Of a DNA stretch of 64,000 nucleotides, positions 45,409-53,595 are shown one piece after another (the first letter of the stretch is position 1; the number at the start of each line of letters is the position of its first letter). Source of the DNA: Streptomyces erythrochromogenes (lineage in GTDB: Bacteria; Actinomycetota; Actinomycetes; Streptomycetales; Streptomycetaceae); NCBI RefSeq assembly GCF_036170895.1, contig NZ_CP108036.1, positions 4,216,001 to 4,280,000 of the forward strand, written 5' to 3'. A program made the translations under genes and the position numbers. Below the pieces are notes generated by a model. That model had not been told where the DNA came from. It worked only from the letters and a program-made list of their open reading frames with translations, and searched no databases.

Positions 45409-46746
45409 CTACCGGGTGGCGCCCGCGATCGCCCATCGGCCGGAGCGGGCACGCAGCTGAAGGGTGACCATCCGAACCAGCATCATCAGGGTCATGGCCC
45501 ACCAGAGCGTCGTCAGACCGCCACCCAGGACCGGGACGAGCAGTGCGACCGGGGTGAACACGGCAAGCGTCACGAGCATTGCCCGGGCCAGGTAGCGGCC
45601 GTCGCCCGCACCCATCAGGACCCCGTCCAGCACGAAGACGATGCCGGACACGGGCTGGGAGAGCGCCACGACCAGCAGAGCGGGCAGTAGTGCGCTCTCC
45701 ACGGCCGGGTCGCTGGTGAACAGCGGAATGAACACGGGGCGGGCCAGGACCACCAGCATGCCGAGCACGATGCCCGTGGCGATGCCCCACTGCACCATCC
45801 GGCGGCAGACGGCCTTCGCGCCGTCCGTGTCGCCCGAGCCCAGGTAGCGGCCGATGATCGCCTGGCCTGCGATCGCGATGGCGTCCAGGGCGAAGGCGAG
45901 CAGGCTCCAGAGGGAGAGCAGGATCTGGTGGGCCGCGATGTCGGCGTCGCCGAGTCGGGCGGCCACGGCGGTCGCGATCATCAGGATGGCGCGCAGGGAC
46001 AGGGTGCGGACCAACAGCGGGGCCCCGGCCTGGGCGCAGGCGCGGATGCCGGCGGTGTCGGGACGCAGCGAGGCGCCGTGCCGTCGGGCCCCGCGGACGA
46101 CCACGAAGAGGTAGGCGGCCGCCATGGCGCACTGGGCGAGGACGGTGCCCCAGGCGGAGCCGGCGATGCCGAAGCCCGCACCGTAGACGAGGGCGACGTT
46201 CAGGACCGCGTTGAGGGCGAAGCCGCCGATGGCGACGTAGAGCGGCGTGCGGGTGTCCTGGAGGCCGCGGATGACCCCCGTGGCGGCCAGGACCACGAGC
46301 ATCGCCGGGATGCCGAGGGCGGAGATCCGCAGATAGGTGATCGCGTGCGGGGCGACGCTGTCCGAGGCTCCGAAGAGGGAGATCAGCGAGGGTGCGGCGG
46401 GCAGCACCACGGCGATGACGGCGACGCCGAGCAGGAGGGCCAGCCAGATGCCGTCCATGCCCTGCCGGATGGCTGCCGGCAGGTCTCCGGCACCGACCCG
46501 GCGGGAGACGGCCGCGGTGGTTGCGTAGGCGAGGAAGACGAAGACGCTCACGGCCGTGGTGAGCAGGGCGGCGGCGATGCCGAGGCCGGCCAGCTGGGGG
46601 GTGCCGAGGTGTCCCACGATGGCGCTGTCGGCCATCACGAAGAGGGGCTCGGCCACGAGGGCGCCGAAGGCGGGGACGGCGAGTGCGAATATCTCTCGGT
46701 CGTGCCGTCTCGGCCCCGCCGTGGGTGCTGCGAGGGCCTGTGTCAT
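45409..46746 (-). CDS. MATE family efflux transporter (DinF-like)
   Basis: 445 aa with about 12 transmembrane helices in two pseudo-repeats. The N-terminal half begins IFALAVPAFGALVAEPLFVMADSAIVGHLGTPQLAGLGIAA, with the MATE-typical MxDSAIVG helix. GVIRGLQDTRTPLYVAIGGFALNAVLNVALVYG and the mirrored segment in the second half (FVLDGVLMGAGDGRYLARAML) support the DinF branch. It exports organic cations or drugs by ion antiport; substrate unknown. It is divergent from dnaB. Confidence 0.88.
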   Translation of the reverse strand: MTQALAAPTAGPRRHDREIFALAVPAFGALVAEPLFVMADSAIVGHLGTPQLAGLGIAAALLTTAVSVFVFLAYATTAAVSRRVGAGDLPAAIRQGMDGIWLALLLGVAVIAVVLPAAPSLISLFGASDSVAPHAITYLRISALGIPAMLVVLAATGVIRGLQDTRTPLYVAIGGFALNAVLNVALVYGAGFGIAGSAWGTVLAQCAMAAAYLFVVVRGARRHGASLRPDTAGIRACAQAGAPLLVRTLSLRAILMIATAVAARLGDADIAAHQILLSLWSLLAFALDAIAIAGQAIIGRYLGSGDTDGAKAVCRRMVQWGIATGIVLGMLVVLARPVFIPLFTSDPAVESALLPALLVVALSQPVSGIVFVLDGVLMGAGDGRYLARAMLVTLAVFTPVALLVPVLGGGLTTLWWAMTLMMLVRMVTLQLRARSGRWAIAGATR

Positions 46747-47180
46747 GCGCCCAATCTAATCTTCCACAGGTAACGGATGCAATCTCGTATCGATCCTTAC
46801 CGGTGCGCTGACTTGGGCGTTCCTCCCGCCTCGTTGGAGGCGTTCTCGAAACCCGGGCGGAGAATTTTCTCCCCCACTGCCAGTGGAAGACGAAATCCCA
46901 GGTCAGATTGGGTAAGGGGGTGTCCCGGGTGATTTTGTCCACAGCGTCGTCCCCCGGTCCGTGCACAGCTTCGGGGGAGTTACCCACAGCATTGGCGCCG
47001 TCGTCCACATCTCATCCACAGAGCCTGTGGATAACAAGATTGGCTGACGCCGCTCGCGGCCCTACCGTGGTGCGTTGCCCGACTCGCCGACAGCCGATTC
47101 GGGTGCCCCAAATGTCAGAGCCGTGTCGTAGAAAGAGTCGCACGGCGAGGTCCGCGTTGCGGACGGGAGGAGGCGGCCCG
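46747..47180. other. MATE-dnaB divergent intergenic region
   Basis: 434 bp without a convincing gene. An open frame in phase with dnaB runs from 46908 but lacks coding character and crosses a DnaA-box cluster. The region must hold the promoters of dnaB and the MATE gene. The cluster is listed separately. Confidence 0.6.
46935..47034. promoter_or_regulatory. Cluster of five DnaA-box motifs upstream of dnaB
   Basis: TTGTCCACA (46935-46943, perfect), TTACCCACA (46980-46988, one mismatch), TCGTCCACA (47001-47009), TCATCCACA (47012-47020) and TGTGGATAA (47026-47034, reverse complement of TTATCCACA). Four point one way, the last the other. The density is similar to that of oriC, 147-246 bp upstream of the dnaB start. 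Confidence 0.65.
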
Positions 47181-48662
47181 GTGAGCATGCCCGAGCCCAT
47201 GGACGACCCCTGGGCCGACAGCGGTCCAAGTGACCGTCTGCCCGCCCGTCCGCGCCGTAACAGCGAAGGCCGGGGCCGCGGCGACGAGCAGCACGACCGG
47301 GGTCGCGAGGGCGGCTCCTGGGACGGTGGCGGCGGCGGCTTCGAGCGCGTCCCTCCGCAGGACCTCGATGCCGAGCAGTCGGTCCTCGGCGGCATGCTCC
47401 TCTCCAAGGACGCCATCGCCGACGTCGTCGAGGTCCTCAAGGGCCACGACTTCTACCGGCCCTCGCACGAGACGATCTACCAGGCCATCCTCGACCTGTA
47501 CGCCAAGGGCGAGCCGGCCGACCCGATCACCGTCGGCGCCGAGCTGACGCGGCGCGGCGAGATCAGCAAGGTCGGCGGGGCCTCGTACCTGCACACGCTG
47601 GTCCAGTCCGTGCCGACGGCGGCGAACGCCGAGTACTACGCGGAGATCGTCCACGAGCGGGCCGTCCTGCGCCGCCTCGTCGCCGCCGGTACGAAGATCA
47701 CGCAGATGGGGTACGCGGCCGACGGCGACGTCGACGAGATCGTCAACAGCGCCCAGGCCGAGATCTACGCCGTCACCGAGCAGCGGACCTCCGAGGACTA
47801 CCTGCCGCTCGGCGACATCATGGAGGGCGCCCTCGACGAGATCGAGGCCATCGGTTCGCGCAGCGGGCAGATGTCGGGCGTGCCCACCGGCTTCACCGAC
47901 CTGGACTCCCTGACCAACGGCCTGCACCCGGGCCAGATGATCGTCATCGCCGCCCGTCCGGCCATGGGAAAGTCCACGCTCGCGCTGGACTTCGCCCGGG
48001 CCTGCTCCATCAAGAGCAACCTGCCCAGCGTGATCTTCTCCCTCGAAATGGGGCGCAACGAGATCGCCATGCGCCTCCTGTCGGCGGAGGCCAGGGTGGC
48101 CCTGCACCACATGCGTTCGGGCACGATGACGGACGACGACTGGACCCGGCTGGCCCGCCGGATGCCGGACGTCTCCGCCGCCCCCCTCTACATCGACGAT
48201 TCCCCCAACCTGTCGATGATGGAGATCCGGGCCAAGTGCCGCCGGCTCAAGCAGCGCAACGACCTCTCGCTCGTCGTCATCGACTACCTCCAGCTCATGC
48301 AGTCGGGCGGCTCGCGCCGTCCCGAGAGCCGTCAGCAGGAGGTCTCGGACATGTCCCGAAACCTGAAGCTCCTGGCGAAGGAGCTGGAGGTCCCGGTGAT
48401 CGCGCTCTCCCAGCTCAACCGTGGTCCGGAGCAGCGAACCGACAAGAAGCCGATGGTCTCCGACCTGCGTGAGTCGGGCTCGATCGAGCAGGACGCCGAC
48501 ATGGTGATCCTGCTCCACCGCGAGGACGCCTACGAGAAGGAGTCCCCTCGTGCCGGTGAGGCCGACCTGATCGTGGCCAAGCACCGTAACGGCCCCACCG
48601 CGACGATCACCGTGGCCTTCCAGGGCCACTATTCGCGCTTCGTGGACATGGCCAACACGTAG
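47181..48662 (+). CDS. dnaB: Replicative DNA helicase DnaB
   Basis: 493 aa from GTG 47181 (GGAGGAGG ribosome-binding site; ATG 47187 also possible). A Gly/Arg/Asp-rich N-terminal extension of ~55 residues precedes the DnaB N-terminal domain (VPPQDLDAEQSVLGGMLLSKDAI). The RecA-like ATPase has Walker A ARPAMGKST near residue 260, VIFSLEMGRNEIAMRLLSAEARV, Walker B LSLVVIDYLQLMQ and the arginine-finger region DLRESGSIEQDADMV. There is no intein. It unwinds DNA as a hexamer at the fork. Confidence 0.97.
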   Translation: MSMPEPMDDPWADSGPSDRLPARPRRNSEGRGRGDEQHDRGREGGSWDGGGGGFERVPPQDLDAEQSVLGGMLLSKDAIADVVEVLKGHDFYRPSHETIYQAILDLYAKGEPADPITVGAELTRRGEISKVGGASYLHTLVQSVPTAANAEYYAEIVHERAVLRRLVAAGTKITQMGYAADGDVDEIVNSAQAEIYAVTEQRTSEDYLPLGDIMEGALDEIEAIGSRSGQMSGVPTGFTDLDSLTNGLHPGQMIVIAARPAMGKSTLALDFARACSIKSNLPSVIFSLEMGRNEIAMRLLSAEARVALHHMRSGTMTDDDWTRLARRMPDVSAAPLYIDDSPNLSMMEIRAKCRRLKQRNDLSLVVIDYLQLMQSGGSRRPESRQQEVSDMSRNLKLLAKELEVPVIALSQLNRGPEQRTDKKPMVSDLRESGSIEQDADMVILLHREDAYEKESPRAGEADLIVAKHRNGPTATITVAFQGHYSRFVDMANT

Positions 48663-48671
48663 CATCCGATC

Positions 48672-50057
48672 ATGGATGAGCTTGCCGAGGACCGTGAACT
48701 GCTCCCCGCCACCCGGCGTGCGCTGAGGCACCGGATCGCCGTCGCCCAGAGTGCGGGCCGGGCGCCGTCGGTCGTGGCGGCCGTTCTGCGCGGCGGGGAG
48801 GTGGTCTGGGAGGGCTCCCGGACCTCCGTCGAGGGGCACGGCCCGGACGGGAACGTGCAGTACCGGATCGGGTCGATCAGCAAGACCTTCACCGCCGTCC
48901 TCGTCATGCGGCTGCGGGACGAAGGGCTGCTCAGGCTCGAGGACCCGCTGGAGGAGCACCTCCCGGGAACCACCGTCGGCCGGGTGACCATCGCCCAACT
49001 GCTGGCCCACACCGGCGGGCTGGCCGCGGAGACCCCCGGCGAGTGGTGGGAGCGCACCCCCGGCGAGCAGCGGCCCGAGCTCGCCGACGTACTGGGCGAG
49101 GAGCCCTTCAAGCTCACCCCGGGCAGCAGGCACCACTACTCCAACCCCGGTTACACACTGCTGGGTTCGCTGGTGGAGGCGCTGCGCGGCAAGCCCTGGG
49201 AAGAGGTCCTGAGGGCCGAGGTGCTGGAGCCCCTCGGCCTGGACCGTACGAGCGGACGGCCGCAGGCCCCGCACGCGGGCGGCTGGGCGGTGCACCCGTG
49301 GGCCGACGTGATGATGCCCGAGCCGCTCGAGGACCTGGGGCTGATGGCCGCGGCCGGTCAGCTGTGGTCAACGACCCGGGACCTCGCACGGTTCGCCGAC
49401 TTCCTGCTGCGCGGTGACGAGCGGGTGCTGAGCACGGAGTCCGTACGGGAGATGCGCCGGCCGGCAGCGCCTCCGGAGCCCGGGTTGGCCGATCTCGGCT
49501 ACGGGCTGGGGATGCAGCTGCTGGCCCAGGGCGCACGCCGGCTGGTGGGCCACAGCGGCTCGCTGCCCGGGTTCGTCGCGGGGCTGTGGCTGAGCGAGGC
49601 CGACGACGTGGCGGCGGTCGTGCTGGCCAACTGCACGTCGGGGCTGCCGGCTGCGGCCGTGGCCGCCGACCTCGTCGGGATCGTGTCGGATGCCGAGCCC
49701 CCGTTCCCGCGGCCGTGGCGGCCGTTCCGGGAGGCGGATCAGGCGCCTCTCGAGCTGTGCGGCCCCTGGTACTGGGGGACTTCGGCCCAGGTGGTGCGGC
49801 TGCTCGCGGACGGCTCGCTGGAGCTGGGGCCGGTCGGCGGGACGGGGCGTACGGCCCGGTTCCGGTCCGAGCCCGACGGCAGCTGGACCGGGCTGTCCGG
49901 GTACTACGCAGGCGAGACGCTGCAGGCGGTGCGCCGGGAGGACGGCTCGGTGAGCCACCTCGATCTGGCGTCCTTCGTGTTCACGAGGGAGCCCTACGAC
50001 GCCGGCGCCCCGGTGCCCGGCGGGGTCGACCCGCAGGGCTGGCGCGGCATCGGCTGA
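48672..50057 (+). CDS. Serine hydrolase, beta-lactamase class C/PBP4* family
   Basis: 461 aa, starting 9 bp after dnaB. The nucleophile motif Ser68-Ile-Ser-Lys71 (YRIGSISKTF), the Tyr-x-Asn-like HHYSNPGYTLLGSLVEAL (about 155-170) and a late HSGSLPG motif are the three active-site elements of class C beta-lactamase-like hydrolases. No signal peptide is seen, so it is probably cytoplasmic and an esterase or D-aminopeptidase rather than an antibiotic-resistance enzyme. A ~110-residue C-terminal beta domain follows the catalytic fold. Confidence 0.85.
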   Translation: MDELAEDRELLPATRRALRHRIAVAQSAGRAPSVVAAVLRGGEVVWEGSRTSVEGHGPDGNVQYRIGSISKTFTAVLVMRLRDEGLLRLEDPLEEHLPGTTVGRVTIAQLLAHTGGLAAETPGEWWERTPGEQRPELADVLGEEPFKLTPGSRHHYSNPGYTLLGSLVEALRGKPWEEVLRAEVLEPLGLDRTSGRPQAPHAGGWAVHPWADVMMPEPLEDLGLMAAAGQLWSTTRDLARFADFLLRGDERVLSTESVREMRRPAAPPEPGLADLGYGLGMQLLAQGARRLVGHSGSLPGFVAGLWLSEADDVAAVVLANCTSGLPAAAVAADLVGIVSDAEPPFPRPWRPFREADQAPLELCGPWYWGTSAQVVRLLADGSLELGPVGGTGRTARFRSEPDGSWTGLSGYYAGETLQAVRREDGSVSHLDLASFVFTREPYDAGAPVPGGVDPQGWRGIG

Positions 50058-50073
50058 CGGCCGGGGGACCGTC

Positions 50074-51222
50074 TCAGGCGACGAGTTCACGCTCCAGCGG
50101 AGTGCGGAAGCGCGGGGTGACGCGGGCGTCGCCCACCCAGGCGGCGAGGCGGGAGGCCTCGGCGGTGATCGCACTCTCGGCGGTGCGGCCGGGGTCGCAC
50201 AGCAGCCGCCAGGCGATCTCTCCGTCCGGGCGCTGGGCCCAGCCGCCGACGATCTCGCCGTTCCACCACACGGTGGGGCCGATGTTGCCCGCGTAGTCGA
50301 ACAGGGCTGGTCTGTGGGCGGCCTCGAGATGGAACCCCCGGTCGGCCCAGCCCATGCCGGTGGGGTCGAGTGCGGGCAGCAGCGCCGCCCAGGGCTCGGG
50401 AGCCGGCTCGGGCGCCGTGTCCCCGGGACTGACGAGGGCGGTGCTGCCGTCATCGAGGCGCACCTGGTCGGGACCGACGGCCGCGAGCGCCTTGCGGACG
50501 TCCGTCAGGGTCCAGCCGGTCCACCACTTGAGGTCGGCCTCGGTGGCCGGGCCGTATGCGTCCAGCCAGCGGCGGGCGATCTCCGCGCGGGCCTCCGCGG
50601 CCGGTACCGCGGGCCAGGGCGCGGTGTGGACCCAGCGGAACTGGCTGGAGGTCCACGATCCGCGCGGCCGGTCCCGGCGGATCCGGCCGTCTGCGGCCAG
50701 CAGGCGGATGACCCGGGTGGCGACGCCCTGCTCCGTCTCGTACTTCTTGCCACGGCTGATGGTGATCTTCTGGCGCAGGGCGGGCACGGCGGTGGACAGC
50801 TGACTGCCGGTGAGGGGACCGCTGGCGTCGAGGGTGTCCAGCGCGGCGGTCTCCGCCCGGGCCAGCCACGCGGCGTCGAGTCCCTGCCCGTCCTCGGCGA
50901 GGTGCTTGAGGAAGGTGCGGCGCTCCTTGACGGCGATGGCACGGGCGGTCGACGCGTCGACGTACGGGGCGAGTTCCGTCGACACCGCGAAGAGGGTGTT
51001 GCGCATGCTGAGCAGCCGCACGAGGCGGACGTCCTCGTAGAGCGCCTGCTCGACCGCGCCGGGGCCGCCCTGGGCCAGCCGGGCCCGCGCGGAGAGGAAG
51101 ACGGTCGCGGCGTCGGCGGCTTCCGCGACCGTCGCGGCGCGGGCCGACGGAGCAAGGCGGTGGCGTCGGCCGAGCCGGTTCCGCCGCTCGGTGGCGCTGA
51201 TGAGGGGGAGACTGGCGCTCAT
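50074..51222 (-). CDS. Winged-helix DNA-binding domain protein, AlkZ/YcaQ-like superfamily
   Basis: 382 aa from ATG 51220-51222; the longer frame overlaps the GNAT gene. Family segments are VRLVRLLSMRNTLFAVSTELAPYV, GPLTGSQLSTAVPALRQ, RLLAADGRIRRDRPRGSW, RWLDAYGPATEADLKWWTGWT and LLPALDPTGMGWADRGFHL. The superfamily includes AlkZ (QxQ motif) and YcaQ (QxD motif), DNA glycosylases for interstrand crosslinks. At the corresponding N-terminal place I read SARARL, with no Gln pair, so glycosylase activity is doubtful. It converges with the serine hydrolase gene. Confidence 0.75.
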   Translation of the reverse strand: MSASLPLISATERRNRLGRRHRLAPSARAATVAEAADAATVFLSARARLAQGGPGAVEQALYEDVRLVRLLSMRNTLFAVSTELAPYVDASTARAIAVKERRTFLKHLAEDGQGLDAAWLARAETAALDTLDASGPLTGSQLSTAVPALRQKITISRGKKYETEQGVATRVIRLLAADGRIRRDRPRGSWTSSQFRWVHTAPWPAVPAAEARAEIARRWLDAYGPATEADLKWWTGWTLTDVRKALAAVGPDQVRLDDGSTALVSPGDTAPEPAPEPWAALLPALDPTGMGWADRGFHLEAAHRPALFDYAGNIGPTVWWNGEIVGGWAQRPDGEIAWRLLCDPGRTAESAITAEASRLAAWVGDARVTPRFRTPLERELVA

Positions 51223-51281
51223 CTTCCCGATCGTAGGCCGGGCCGCCGACACAGCGGCCCGGCCCGGCCACATGCGGCCGG

Positions 51282-51743
51282 TCAGAGCTGGAGCTTGAAC
51301 CCGACGTGCGACGCGGTGAACCCGAGCCGTTCGTAGAAGCGGTGGGCGTCGGTCCGGGTCCCGTCCGACGTGAGCTGGACGAGCGTGCAGTTCTCGGCAC
51401 GGGACTTCTCGATCGCCCACTCGATGAACCGGGTGCCCAGCCCGCTGCCGCGCTCGTCCGCGTGGACGCGGACGCCCTCGATGATGGCGCGGGTGGCTCC
51501 CTGGCGGGAGAGGCCGGGGACGATCGTCAGCTGGAGGGTTCCCACGACACGGCCCGCCCGGACGGCGACGACCACATGCTGGTTCGGGTCGCCGGAGAGA
51601 CGTTCCAGGGCCGTGCGGTACGGGGTGAGGTCCTCCGGGGACTCACGGGTGGCACCGAGCGGGTCATCGGCCAGCATGGCGACGATGGCGGGCAGATCGG
51701 CCTCGGTCGCGGGCCGGATCGCCGGCTCGGGGGTGTCGGTCAC
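51282..51743 (-). CDS. GNAT family N-acetyltransferase
   Basis: 153 aa, GTG start. The acetyl-CoA motif IIEGVRVHADERGSGLGTRFIEWAIEKSR (about residues 88-116) and the C-terminal HRFYERLGFTASHVGFKLQL are standard for small GNAT enzymes. The N-terminus is IRPATEADLPAIVAML. Substrate unknown. It lies 15 bp downstream of the next GNAT gene on the same strand. Confidence 0.9.
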   Translation of the reverse strand: MTDTPEPAIRPATEADLPAIVAMLADDPLGATRESPEDLTPYRTALERLSGDPNQHVVVAVRAGRVVGTLQLTIVPGLSRQGATRAIIEGVRVHADERGSGLGTRFIEWAIEKSRAENCTLVQLTSDGTRTDAHRFYERLGFTASHVGFKLQL

Positions 51744-51758
51744 GATGGCAGTCCCTTC

Positions 51759-52670
51759 TCAGCCCGCGGCCACGGTCAGCGGCGCCCAGCGGCGGGTCCA
51801 GTCACCGGGCAGGTCGGGGATGTCCCGGGCCATGACGGCGTTGAAGGCGACGGACTCCAACCCGCGTTCCTTGAGCCACGCGAGCAGATCCTCGTGCCGT
51901 ACGTCGACATCGGTGCGCAGCGCACGGTCCGTGCCTCTGGCGAGGGCGGTGACCAAGGACTTGGCGGTGTCGGTGTCACGGGCGATCAGCGGGCCGACGA
52001 CATGGGTGTGCATGTTGGGCCAGGCCGCGGCGTATCCGGTGAGCGTGCCGTCGCCGCTTCTGTCCTCGGAGACCAGCAGCTGATCGGCGAAGGCGGGCAG
52101 CCGCGTGATCATGTGCGTGCGGTCGGCGCCGAAGACCTCGGCGTCCAGGCGCAGGATGCGCGGGAGGTCCTCTGCGACCGCCCGCCGGACCAGAGTCGTG
52201 CCGTGCGTGTCGGAGGTGCCTTCCTCCCGGAAGGTGCCCACCAGCATCTCGGAGCGGCCCGTGGTCTTGAACCCGAGCTCTTCGTAGAGCGGGCGCCCGT
52301 AGGGCGTGGCGTGGAGGGTGAGTGGGACGCCCTTGAGGGCGTCGTTGCAGACATGGGTCATCAGGGCGCGCCCCAGACCCTGACGGGCATAGCGGTCGGC
52401 CACGAGAACCATGCCGACGGCGGCGAGTCCGGGGCCGGCGGGGATGCTGCCGTACCGGGTGACGACGCAGGCGGCGGCGAGGCCCCGGCCGTCCGGGGCG
52501 TCGACGCCGTAGCCGTTCCCTGCCGCGAGCAGCAGTCCCCACTTGTGGTCCTCGCGGAGCCAGCCACGATCTTCGGACAGGTCGGCGCAGCGGTGGAGAT
52601 CGTCCACGGTCAGCGCCCGGATCGGCAGATCGGTGATGTGTGGTGGTGTCACCGGCCCAGACTGGATCAT
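51759..52670 (-). CDS. Two-domain GNAT acetyltransferase
   Basis: 303 aa (a start at GTG 52652 is also possible). The N-terminal GNAT domain (about residues 15-145) has VGMVLVADRYARQGLGRALMTHV and GRPLYEELGFKTTG. The C-terminal ~150 residues (RRAVAEDLPRILRLDAEVFGADRTHMITRL ... GPLIARDTDTAKSLVTAL) resemble the second GNAT-like domain of the YitH/HolE group. Substrate unknown. Probably an operon with the smaller GNAT gene. Confidence 0.82.
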   Translation of the reverse strand: MIQSGPVTPPHITDLPIRALTVDDLHRCADLSEDRGWLREDHKWGLLLAAGNGYGVDAPDGRGLAAACVVTRYGSIPAGPGLAAVGMVLVADRYARQGLGRALMTHVCNDALKGVPLTLHATPYGRPLYEELGFKTTGRSEMLVGTFREEGTSDTHGTTLVRRAVAEDLPRILRLDAEVFGADRTHMITRLPAFADQLLVSEDRSGDGTLTGYAAAWPNMHTHVVGPLIARDTDTAKSLVTALARGTDRALRTDVDVRHEDLLAWLKERGLESVAFNAVMARDIPDLPGDWTRRWAPLTVAAG

Positions 52671-52704
52671 GGACCGGGAGTCGTCCAGAGGATTTGGGGT
52701 CGAT

Positions 52705-52718
52705 GTTTCACGTGAAAC
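52705..52718. other. parS: parS site 10
   Basis: GTTTCACGTGAAAC with T/A flanks, in the divergent GNAT-HAD region. Confidence 0.97.
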
Positions 52719-52748
52719 ATGGGCGCCCGGGCGGTCACGCCGGACGGT

Positions 52749-52762
52749 GTTTCACGTGAAAC
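52749..52762. other. parS: parS site 11
   Basis: GTTTCACGTGAAAC with T/A flanks, 44 bp from site 10. Confidence 0.97.
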
Positions 52763-52767
52763 ACGGT

Positions 52768-52781
52768 GTTTCACGTGAAAC
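52768..52781. other. parS: parS site 12
   Basis: GTTTCACGTGAAAC (right flank G), 19 bp from site 11 centre to centre and 22 bp before the HAD start codon. Confidence 0.95.
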
Positions 52782-52803
52782 GAACCCACTAGCCTCGACG
52801 GCT

Positions 52804-53454
52804 ATGACGCGCCTGCACCTCTTCGACCTCGACGGAACGCTGATGTACGGCTCGGCCGCTCCGGTGGAGATCTCCCGCCAGCTCGGGCTGAGCGCCGAGA
52901 TCGCCAAGCTGGAGCGGTCCTTCGTCGCACGCGAGATCGGGCCGCACCAGTTCTCGGTGGCGGTGCACGCACTGTGGGCCGAGCTGACGCCGGCGCACGT
53001 CAGGGCGGCGTTCGACGGGGCTCCGTGGCTCGCAGGGATCCGGGACGTCTGGCAGGAGATCCGGCAGCGCGGAGAGTACTGCGCGGTGGTCTCCCTGTCG
53101 CCGTCCTTCTTCGTGGAACTGCTGCTGGAGTGGGGCGCTCATGCCGCCCACGGGTCTGTATTCCCGGAAGTGCCGTTCACCCGGCCCGTGGAGGCGGCCG
53201 GGATCCTGACCCCCGAGGCCAAGGTCATGGTCGCCGACCGGCTGTGCGAGCAGTTCGGCGTGACGCGGGGCGACTGCGTGGCGTACGGGGATTCGGGGAC
53301 CGACATCCACCTTTTCGAGGCGGTGTCCGTTTCGGTGGCGGTCAATGCCCGACCGCACCTGGCCGCGCGCGCGACCCATGTCTACGAGGGACGGGATCTG
53401 CGGGAGGTATACCAGCTCGTGGCGGTGGCACGCCCGGGAGTTGACGCATCTTAG
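52804..53454 (+). CDS. HAD superfamily hydrolase (SerB/HAD-IB-like)
   Basis: 216 aa from ATG 52804; the upstream part of the open frame crosses three parS sites. Motif I is HLFDLDGTL (nucleophile Asp8, Asp10). The cap is helical (EIAKLERSFVAREIGPHQF). Motif II is VVSLSPSF and motif IV is VAYGDSGTDIHLFEAV. A phosphatase of small metabolites, perhaps phosphoserine-like; substrate not certain. The start is close to parS site 12, so ParB spreading could affect its promoter. Confidence 0.85.
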   Translation: MTRLHLFDLDGTLMYGSAAPVEISRQLGLSAEIAKLERSFVAREIGPHQFSVAVHALWAELTPAHVRAAFDGAPWLAGIRDVWQEIRQRGEYCAVVSLSPSFFVELLLEWGAHAAHGSVFPEVPFTRPVEAAGILTPEAKVMVADRLCEQFGVTRGDCVAYGDSGTDIHLFEAVSVSVAVNARPHLAARATHVYEGRDLREVYQLVAVARPGVDAS

Positions 53455-53595
53455 GAGGAAAGTGGGTTCGAAACGCGGATTTTCCGCGTTTCCCCGCAGG
53501 CCTCTGGGGCGGGTGGCACGCTGTGAAACCGGGAACCACGGATTCATGACCGTGGCGTGTGCAGACCGACCGAGATGCTCGAAGCGAGGCACCGC

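Noticed and set aside
45182..47008. 608-codon minus-strand frame overlapping the MATE gene
   Set aside because: Arg/Gly/Pro-rich out-of-frame reading of the MATE transporter and two parS sites.
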